Assembly (NCBI GenBank): GCA_964597685.1
Contig: CAZQZC010000147.1
Span: 1 to 7,062 of the forward strand
Origin: JBCBTJ01 sp964597685
GTDB taxonomy: Bacteria > Pseudomonadota > Alphaproteobacteria > Caulobacterales > Hyphomonadaceae
Direction of reading: 5' to 3'
DNA length: 7,062 bases
The position numbers and the translations under genes were made by a program. The notes under the pieces were generated by a model. That model ran no database searches and was not told the origin of the DNA. It was given only the letters and a program-made list of their open reading frames with translations. This document shows, piece by piece, positions 1 to 4,701 of this stretch (position 1 is the first letter of the stretch; each line of letters begins with the position of its first letter).

Positions 1-432
1 CGGAAGATCATCGTCGACACCTATGGCGGCGCAGCGCCCCATGGCGGCGGCGCGTTTTCCGGCAAGGATCCAACGAAGGTCGATCGCTCGGCGGCGTATG
101 CGGCGCGGTATCTGGCGAAGAACGTCGTCGCCGCCGGCCTCGCGGGACGCTGCACGATCCAACTCTCCTACGCGATCGGCGTCGCAAAACCGCTGTCGAT
201 CTATGTCGATACGCACGGCACGGGCCGGGTCGACGAAGCGCGGCTCGAAGACGCGCTCATGCAGATCGCGGATCTCAGCCCGCGCGGCATCCGCACGCAC
301 CTGAACCTCAACCGGCCGATCTATGCGAGCTCCGCCGCTTATGGGCATTTCGGCCGCGCGCCGGAACAGGACGGAAGCTTTTCGTGGGAGCGGACCAATC
401 TCGCCGAAGAGCTCAAAAGCCTGACGAACTAG
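1..432 (+). CDS. metK: S-adenosylmethionine synthetase, C-terminal part (5' end outside window)
   Basis: The enzyme makes S-adenosylmethionine from methionine and ATP in the cytoplasm, the methyl donor for reactions such as that of the next gene, trmB. The visible 143 residues read in frame 1 from the first base and end at TAG 430-432. They start with RKIIVDTYGG, followed by the glycine-rich family signature GGGAFSGKD (visible residues 15-23) and PTKVDRS, with lysines and an aspartate that match the E. coli active-site K265, K269 and D271 by alignment from memory. The C-terminal blocks QLSYAIGVAKP and AAYGHFGR are also typical. E. coli MetK is 384 residues, so roughly the last third is present. 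No defect is visible. The start and promoter lie outside the window. Family assignment is very secure. Confidence 0.97.
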   Translation, partial: RKIIVDTYGGAAPHGGGAFSGKDPTKVDRSAAYAARYLAKNVVAAGLAGRCTIQLSYAIGVAKPLSIYVDTHGTGRVDEARLEDALMQIADLSPRGIRTHLNLNRPIYASSAAYGHFGRAPEQDGSFSWERTNLAEELKSLTN

Positions 433-492
433 GTCGGCGAATGGACCAATCTATCTTGCTGTCGGGGATCGAGCTGGCCACCCTGAGTTCTT

Positions 493-1194
493 ATGACAGA
501 AAACGGCTCGCGTATCGCTGATATCAAACCCTTGCGCACGTTCGGGCGGACGGGGGGACGGCCGCTTTCGGCGAGGCGGCAAAGCCGGGTTGAAACCCTG
601 CTGCCACAGCTCGCCGTCCCTGAAACCGCGCCCGGACGCCTTGCGCCCAAAGCCTTGTTTGAGCAGGCGGCGGACGTCTGGCTCGAGATCGGATTCGGCG
701 GCGGAGAGCATCTTGCGGGACAGGCTGCGCGACGCGCAGACATCGGACTGATCGGCTGCGAACCCTTTGTAGAAGGCGTCGCGAAAGCGCTCGGCGCGAT
801 CGAAGAAAAGGGTCTGAAGAACGTCCGCGTCCACAAGGGCGACGCCCGCGACGTGGCGGCCTGGCTCCAAAGCGGATCGATTGCGCGGGTTTTTATTCTG
901 TTTCCAGATCCCTGGCCGAAGACCCGTCACCAGAAACGCCGTCTAATCCAGCCGAGCTTCCTAGAGGACTTACATCGCATCCTTCAGCCGAATGGACACG
1001 TTCGCTTCGCGACTGACGTTAAGAGCTACGCCAACCAGGCGCTGCACCGTTTCCTCGCCCATGGCGGCTTCTTCTGGACGGCGGAGCGCGCCGGGGATTG
1101 GCGCAATCCGCCCGCCGATCATCTGACCACGCGATACGAAGCGAAGCGACTCGGCGACTGCGCACCGGTCTGGTTGGAGTTTCGCAAGCGCTGA
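493..1194 (+). CDS. trmB: tRNA (guanine-N7-)-methyltransferase TrmB
   Basis: TrmB methylates N7 of G46 in the variable loop of many tRNAs, using SAM. The 233-residue protein has the usual length. The N-terminal block RTFGRTGGRPLSARR (about 17-29) is typical of the family in this class. The Rossmann SAM-binding motif is EIGFGGGEHL (65-74), the next acidic motif is HKGDARD (114-120), the family hallmark FPDPWPKTRHQKRR is at 137-150, and the late T-R-Y-E motif (213-216) is near the C-terminus. The ATG at 493 is the only reasonable start, because an in-frame TGA sits at 484-486, six bases before it. No good Shine-Dalgarno precedes it. It lies 60 nt after metK on the same strand, so cotranscription with metK is likely. 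Nothing is broken. Confidence 0.96.
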   Translation: MTENGSRIADIKPLRTFGRTGGRPLSARRQSRVETLLPQLAVPETAPGRLAPKALFEQAADVWLEIGFGGGEHLAGQAARRADIGLIGCEPFVEGVAKALGAIEEKGLKNVRVHKGDARDVAAWLQSGSIARVFILFPDPWPKTRHQKRRLIQPSFLEDLHRILQPNGHVRFATDVKSYANQALHRFLAHGGFFWTAERAGDWRNPPADHLTTRYEAKRLGDCAPVWLEFRKR

Positions 1195-1254
1195 TTGCGT
1201 TTATCTGACTTGACCTCGCGCCCCTTTCGTGAGCTCATCACAACCTCGAATACG

Positions 1255-1288
1255 GTCGGTCTGAATGCCAAGACCCCGTCAGACCGAC
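1255..1288. repeat. Perfect 10-bp inverted repeat between trmB and csp
   Basis: GTCGGTCTGA at 1255-1264 is the exact reverse complement of TCAGACCGAC at 1279-1288, with a 14-nt spacer. As RNA it would make a stable 10-bp hairpin starting 61 nt after the trmB stop. There is no T-run on either side, so it is not a standard intrinsic terminator. It may be an operator for a dimeric regulator, an RNA processing or 3'-end stabilising stem for metK-trmB, or part of the csp leader. The pairing is certain; the role is open. Confidence 0.6.
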
Positions 1289-1302
1289 GGCGCCTGCATA
1301 TA

Positions 1303-1371
1303 GCTCCCCGTATCGACGCGAGTTGCGTTGGGTCCGTTATCGGCGGACTTGTCTTGAACGAATACGGGAGC
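1303..1371 (+). promoter_or_regulatory. Possible RNA switch sequestering the csp Shine-Dalgarno
   Basis: GCTCCCCGTAT (1303-1313) pairs with ATACGGGAGC (1362-1371), which contains the csp Shine-Dalgarno GGGAG (1366-1370). This gives ten pairs with one bulged C, including seven consecutive pairs CCCGTAT/ATACGGG. Two more pairs (C1314-G1360, G1315-C1359) follow if A1361 is bulged. The enclosed loop holds a second hairpin (1332-1336 with 1344-1348). Folded this way, the ribosome site of csp would be closed. Regulation through a structured 5' leader is well known for cspA in E. coli. That this is such a switch is inference, and it requires a transcript start upstream of 1303. Confidence 0.4.
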
Positions 1372-1376
1372 CTTTG

Positions 1377-1586
1377 ATGGCGACGGGAAAAGTTAAGTGG
1401 TTTAACGACCAAAAGGGCTATGGCTTCATCAAGCCCGATGAAGGCGGCGGCGATGTGTTCGTGCATATCTCGGCTGTTGAGCGATCGGGGTTGACCACGC
1501 TCCAGGAGAACCAATCGGTCTCTTACGAACTCCACACGGACGAGCGCCGCGGGAAAACTTCGGCGGTGGATCTGAAAGTCCTCTAA
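1377..1586 (+). CDS. CspA-family cold-shock protein
   Basis: A 69-residue single cold-shock domain protein that binds single-stranded RNA and DNA; family members melt RNA structure and can act as transcription antiterminators. The N-terminal GKVKWFN is followed by RNP1 KGYGFIK (13-19) and RNP2 DVFVHIS (26-32), both complete with the aromatic residues Y15, F17, F28 and H30. The ATG at 1377 is preceded by GGGAG at 1366-1370 with six bases between; an in-frame TTG at 1323 would only add an unrelated arginine-rich leader and has no support. The gene sits between trmB and the rimP-nusA-infB operon, a place where I do not expect one in the standard order of this class. It is followed by a terminator-like hairpin. 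Which csp paralogue it is cannot be told from the sequence alone, and cold induction is not shown. Confidence 0.95.
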   Translation: MATGKVKWFNDQKGYGFIKPDEGGGDVFVHISAVERSGLTTLQENQSVSYELHTDERRGKTSAVDLKVL

Positions 1587-1594
1587 TTTACGAC

Positions 1595-1604
1595 AAGGAG
1601 GTGA
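1595..1604 (+). promoter_or_regulatory. Orphan, near-ideal Shine-Dalgarno in the rimP leader
   Basis: AAGGAGGTGA matches the complement of the 16S rRNA 3' tail at all ten positions, better than the Shine-Dalgarno of any annotated gene here. It starts 8 nt after the csp stop codon and is about 100 nt upstream of the rimP start, so it serves neither. The nearest usable start is GTG at 1613, 11 nt after GGAGG, opening a frame that runs through the terminator-like hairpin and overlaps rimP out of frame until 2140. It may drive a leader peptide, be a ribosome standby site, or be fortuitous. Confidence 0.45.
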
Positions 1605-1652
1605 CAAGCGGCGTGAAAGCGCCTACATCACACTCAAGTCGAAAATATATCG

Positions 1653-1687
1653 GCGGCGGCTCCGGGGACGGGGCCGCCGCTTTGCTT
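1653..1687 (+). terminator. Intrinsic terminator or attenuator between csp and rimP
   Basis: GCGGCGGC at 1653-1660 pairs perfectly with GCCGCCGC at 1673-1680. The stem can extend inward to eleven pairs (1653-1663 with 1670-1680, one G-U pair) with a six-base loop GGGGAC. A T-rich tail TTTGCTT (five T in seven) follows, and A/T-rich AAAATATAT comes just before. This is the normal form of a Rho-independent terminator, though the T-run is interrupted. It would end csp transcripts. It finishes only 16 nt before the rimP start, so it may act as an attenuator of the nusA operon. Confidence 0.7.
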
Positions 1688-1703
1688 ATGGAGGCCGGCG
1701 TCT

Positions 1704-2291
1704 GTGATCGCCCAGTCCGAACAGGAGAGACGCGTTCTAACGCTGATCGCGCCCGAGGCCGCCCGGCTCGGCTACGAGATCGTGCGTCTACGCATCTCCG
1801 GCGGGCGGCGTCCGGTCTTGCAGGTCATGATAGATCGGACGGGCGGCGCGCTGGCCAATGTGGAGGATTGCGCGGCTCTGTCGCGGGCCGTGTCTCCGAC
1901 GCTGGATGTGTTCGATCCGCTTCCGGACGCCTATACGCTGGAAGTGTCGACGCCTGGAATCGACCGCCCCCTGACCCGGCCGGGCGATTTCGAACGCTGG
2001 GCGGGCCATGCTGCGAAGATCGAATTGGCGCGGCCCTTGGATGGCCGTCGTCGCTTCTCCGGAATTATCGCGGGCGAAGCCGACGGATCGGTCCGCATTC
2101 AGTTGGACGAGGACAGCGAATTGGAGGCGCGTCTCGATGAGATGACCAAGGCGTCGCTGATCCTGACCGACGATCTGATCGACGCCGCGCGCGAGGCCGG
2201 CGGATTGCCGCCGCAACCGGACGACGACGACTTCACCGACTTTGAGATCGAGAACGAAGACATCGACCATGAGGACGAGATCCATGATTAG
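1704..2291 (+). CDS. rimP: Ribosome maturation factor RimP
   Basis: RimP helps assemble the 30S ribosomal subunit and acts in the cytoplasm. The 195-residue protein shows the family's N-terminal domain with LGYEIVRLRI (22-31), VEDCAALSRAVSPTLD (53-68) and the hallmark YTLEVSTPGIDRPL (77-90), followed by the small C-terminal beta domain (about 95-155). The last 30 residues are a strongly acidic tail (QPDDDDF..., EIENEDIDHEDE), common in alphaproteobacterial members and absent from shorter ones such as E. coli RimP. The start is GTG 1704, supported by GGAGG at 1690-1694 with nine bases between; no in-frame ATG gives a complete domain. It is the first gene of the rimP-nusA-ylxR-infB cluster, and its stop codon runs into the nusA ribosome site. 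Confidence 0.95.
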   Translation: MIAQSEQERRVLTLIAPEAARLGYEIVRLRISGGRRPVLQVMIDRTGGALANVEDCAALSRAVSPTLDVFDPLPDAYTLEVSTPGIDRPLTRPGDFERWAGHAAKIELARPLDGRRRFSGIIAGEADGSVRIQLDEDSELEARLDEMTKASLILTDDLIDAAREAGGLPPQPDDDDFTDFEIENEDIDHEDEIHD

Positions 2292-2300
2292 GAGAGTGCG

Positions 2301-4013
2301 ATGAGCGCCGTCGGCGTTTCTGCGAACCGGCTTGAAATCCTTCAGATCGCCAAGGCGGTGGCCGAGGAGAAGGCGATCGACAAGGCGATCGTCATCGAAG
2401 CGATGCAGGAGGCGATCGAAAAGGCCGCCAAGGCGCGCTACGGCCAAGAGCACGATATTCGCGCGGTGATCGACGAAGACACGGGCGAACAGACGCTCTG
2501 GCGCATCCAAACCGTGACGCCGGACGAAGAGGTCGAAGACGCTGTCCAGCAAATCCCGCTTTCGGAAGCCGCGAAAATCGATCCAGCGCTCGAGGTCGGA
2601 GACGAAATTAAGGTGGAGCTGCCCCCCTTCGATTTCGGCCGGGTCGCCGCCCAATCTGCGAAACAGGTCATCATGCAGAAGGTTCGCGACGCTGAACGCG
2701 ACCGCCAGTATGACGAATACAAAGACCGCGTCGGCGAGATCATCAACGGCCTCGTCAAGCGCGTTGAATACGGTCACGTCATCCTGGACCTAGGCCGTGC
2801 GGAAGGCGTGGTTCGCCGGAACGACGGCATCCCGCGGGAGAACTTCCAAAACGGCGACCGCGTGCGCGCTTATCTCTATAAAGTGAGCCGCGAGGCGAAG
2901 GGGCCGCAGATCTTCCTATCGCGGGCGGCGCCTGATTTCATGGTGAAGCTGTTCGCCCAGGAAGTGCCTGAGGTCTATGACGGCGTGATTGAGATCAAAT
3001 CCTGCGCGCGGGATCCCGGATCGCGCGCCAAGATCGGCGTTTTGTCGAACGATTCCTCGATCGATCCCGTCGGCGCCTGCGTCGGCATGCGCGGTGCGCG
3101 CGTTCAGGCGGTGGTGGGCGAATTGTCGGGCGAGAAGATCGACATCATTCCTTGGAGCCCCGACGACGCGACGTTCATCGTGAACGCGCTGCAGCCGGCG
3201 GAAGTGTCGAAAGTGGTCCTCGACGAAGAAGAAAACCGGGTCGAAGTGGTGGTCGCCGACGACCAGTTCCCGCTTGCGATTGGTCGACGCGGCCAGAACG
3301 TGCGCTTGGCCTCGCAACTGACCGGCTGGCAGATCGACCTTGTCACGGAAACCCAGGATTCCGAGCGCTATCAGCGCGAATTCGCCGAGCGGACGGCCCT
3401 GTTCATGACCGCGCTCGACGCCGACGAAACCCTGGCCCAGCTGCTTGCGTCCGAGGGCTTCGAGACGGTTGAAGAGATCGCCTATGTCGCGCCGGAAGAC
3501 TTCATCACAATCGAAGGCTTCGACGAAGAGATCGCCGAGGAGCTTCAGCAGCGCGCGCGAGAATATCTCGACCGCCTCGCCCTGGAGCAGGATCAGCGTC
3601 GCCGCGAGCTGGGCGTAGAAGACGAGGTCATGGACCTGGAGGGCGTGACGCCCGCCATCGCGGTCAAATTCGGTGAGAACGACATCAAGACCCTGGACGA
3701 CGTCGCCGGCCTCGTGCCCGACGACTTAACGGGCTGGCGAGAAAACGGGCCGGACGGCAAGCCCGTCTTCCAGCCTGGCATTCTGGCCAAGGGTGAAATG
3801 CGCAAGGACGACGCCAATCTGTTCGTCATGCGCGCCCGGGTGAAGGCCGGCTGGATCGAACCCGAAGCGCTAGAGCAGATGGAGGCCGAAATGGCCGCCG
3901 AAACACTCGGAGAGGAGCTCGAACTGACCGAAGAGGAACGCGCCCTGCTCGCCCTGGGCGAGCTTGGCGGCGGCGAGGAGGGCGGCGCCGATGCCGCACT
4001 CGAACAAGAATGA
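2301..4013 (+). CDS. nusA: Transcription termination/antitermination factor NusA
   Basis: NusA binds RNA polymerase and nascent RNA and controls pausing, intrinsic termination and antitermination. The 570-residue protein has the full domain set: the polymerase-binding N-terminal domain (about 1-140), an S1 domain (about 141-206, with GHVILDLGRAEGVV), KH1 (about 207-285, with DPVGACVGMRGARVQAVV), KH2 (about 286-350, with LAIGRRGQNVRLASQLTGW), and two C-terminal helix-hairpin-helix repeats (about 365-425 and 440-515). A low-complexity E/G/A tail (530-570) follows. The C-terminal repeats are known from E. coli, where they contact the polymerase alpha subunit and lambda N. The ATG at 2301 has GGAGAG at 2291-2296, overlapping the rimP stop, so coupling is likely. 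NusA represses its own operon in E. coli, which makes the hairpin ahead of rimP a plausible target here. No defect is seen. Confidence 0.97.
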   Translation: MSAVGVSANRLEILQIAKAVAEEKAIDKAIVIEAMQEAIEKAAKARYGQEHDIRAVIDEDTGEQTLWRIQTVTPDEEVEDAVQQIPLSEAAKIDPALEVGDEIKVELPPFDFGRVAAQSAKQVIMQKVRDAERDRQYDEYKDRVGEIINGLVKRVEYGHVILDLGRAEGVVRRNDGIPRENFQNGDRVRAYLYKVSREAKGPQIFLSRAAPDFMVKLFAQEVPEVYDGVIEIKSCARDPGSRAKIGVLSNDSSIDPVGACVGMRGARVQAVVGELSGEKIDIIPWSPDDATFIVNALQPAEVSKVVLDEEENRVEVVVADDQFPLAIGRRGQNVRLASQLTGWQIDLVTETQDSERYQREFAERTALFMTALDADETLAQLLASEGFETVEEIAYVAPEDFITIEGFDEEIAEELQQRAREYLDRLALEQDQRRRELGVEDEVMDLEGVTPAIAVKFGENDIKTLDDVAGLVPDDLTGWRENGPDGKPVFQPGILAKGEMRKDDANLFVMRARVKAGWIEPEALEQMEAEMAAETLGEELELTEEERALLALGELGGGEEGGADAALEQE

Positions 4014-4665
4014 CGCCGATAGGCTGATCGACACCGCCGACGGGCCTGTCCGGCAATGCGCCGCGACGCGAGAGCGTCTGGCGCAGACGGGCATGGTGCG
4101 CTTCGTGTTATCCCCCGACGGCGCAGTCACGCCGGACGTTCGCTCGCGGCTGCCCGGTCGCGGCGTGTGGGTGAAGGCTGAACGCGCCGCGCTTGACGCG
4201 GCGGTGAAGCGCGGCGGCTTTGCACGCGGATTCAAGCGGGCGGTTGAAATCCCAAGCGACCTCTCCGACATGGTGGAGGCGCAGCTGCTTCACCTCTGCC
4301 AGGGCGCGCTTGGCATGGCGAAGAAAGCCGGCGCAATCGTCCTGGGCTTCGATCAAGTGAAAGCGGCCTTGCGCAAATCGAAGCCGGGCTGGCTTCTTGA
4401 AGCGTCGGACGGCGCACAGGACGGCCGGAACAAGATCCGCGCCCTCTGCCGCGCCCTCTACGATGAGGCGCCAGTTAGCGGCGCTCTGTCGTCTGAAGAA
4501 TTGGGCATGGCCTTCGGACGGGACCGTGTGATACACGGGCTCATCGTTGTGGGCCCCTTCTCAGAACGATGGCGCGAAGAGTACGCCCGGCTAACCGGGT
4601 TTAGAACGCGCCCTGAGGACATTTGGTTCTCTGGCAAGGATGGAAACGAAGCGGCTCGCGGCTGA
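3991..4665 (+). CDS. ylxR: YlxR-type RNA-binding protein: DUF448 fused to an L7Ae-like domain
   Basis: This 224-residue protein joins an N-terminal YlxR (DUF448) domain, with PVRQCAATRE (19-28) and LPGRGVWV (54-61), to a C-terminal L7Ae/L30e-like ribosomal fold (about 95-190, with GALGMAKKAGAIVLGFDQV at 105-123). The short YlxR of Firmicutes lacks the second domain; the fused form is common in Alphaproteobacteria. YlxR of B. subtilis has been linked to RNase P RNA; the role of the fused form is not established, but both domains suggest binding to structured RNA. The ATG at 3991 is preferred over TTG 3964 because AGGAGG at 3976-3981 lies nine bases before it. The gene overlaps the nusA 3' end by 23 nt, so the Gly/Glu-rich NusA tail also encodes this ribosome site. 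Confidence 0.9.
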   Translation: MPHSNKNDADRLIDTADGPVRQCAATRERLAQTGMVRFVLSPDGAVTPDVRSRLPGRGVWVKAERAALDAAVKRGGFARGFKRAVEIPSDLSDMVEAQLLHLCQGALGMAKKAGAIVLGFDQVKAALRKSKPGWLLEASDGAQDGRNKIRALCRALYDEAPVSGALSSEELGMAFGRDRVIHGLIVVGPFSERWREEYARLTGFRTRPEDIWFSGKDGNEAARG

Positions 4666-4701
4666 CGCGGGCTGGTATGGCAATTGAAGAGTTGAGGTCG
4701 A

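Larger units (their letters stand above)
1195..1376 (+). promoter_or_regulatory. trmB-csp intergenic region, probable csp leader
   Basis: This 182-nt gap has no supported gene. It holds a perfect 10-bp inverted repeat (1255-1264 with 1279-1288), a small hairpin GTCCG/CGGAC (1332-1336 with 1344-1348, 7-nt loop), and a longer stem that could cover the csp ribosome site (1303-1315 with 1359-1371). A TTGACC at 1210-1215 resembles a -35 box, but I see no good -10 at the right distance. TATAGC at 1299-1304 resembles a -10 box but has no -35 partner. The csp promoter is therefore unplaced, and a start near 1310 would remove part of the sequestering stem. Confidence 0.5.
1587..1703 (+). promoter_or_regulatory. 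csp-rimP leader region
   Basis: This 117-nt gap contains, in order, the orphan Shine-Dalgarno (1595-1604), a small GGCG/CGCC hairpin (1610-1613 with 1620-1623), an A/T-rich patch (1642-1650), the terminator-like hairpin (1653-1687) and the rimP Shine-Dalgarno GGAGG (1690-1694). TATATC at 1646-1651 could serve as a -10 box, but nothing resembling a -35 box lies 16-18 nt upstream. A start from it would fall near 1658, inside the left arm of the hairpin, and would stop the hairpin from forming. I see no clear boxA-like element. Confidence 0.5.

Noticed and set aside
1210..1238. TTGACC at 1210-1215 as the -35 box of a csp promoter.
   Set aside because: The bases at the proper -10 distance (GCTCAT, 1233-1238) are a poor match, so I did not annotate a promoter.
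1323..1376. An earlier in-frame TTG start for csp giving an 18-residue extension.
   Set aside because: Cold-shock proteins begin right at the MATGKVKWFN-type start, and GGGAG is well placed for ATG 1377.
1195..1377. A 60-codon open frame directly after the trmB stop, in the same frame, ending in a TGA that overlaps the csp ATG (TGATG).
   Set aside because: It has no ATG or GTG start, only TTG codons without a Shine-Dalgarno, and its translation resembles no family I know. The inverted repeats in the region fit a non-coding leader better. Stop-codon read-through of trmB is possible but unsupported.
1601..2140. A long + strand open frame covering the csp-rimP gap and most of rimP.
   Set aside because: Beyond the leader it is an arginine- and glycine-rich out-of-frame reading of rimP, as expected in GC-rich DNA. 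Only the Shine-Dalgarno and the part before the hairpin are worth notice, and these are given as a finding.
1788..2777. A 329-codon - strand open frame opposite rimP and nusA.
   Set aside because: It spans the junction of two conserved + strand genes and has no recognisable domain; its Asp/Arg/Leu-rich content mirrors the acidic codons on the other strand.
3964..3990. An earlier TTG start for ylxR.
   Set aside because: It would add nine Ala/Arg-rich residues read from nusA tail codons, and it would place the clear AGGAGG inside the gene instead of ahead of ATG 3991.
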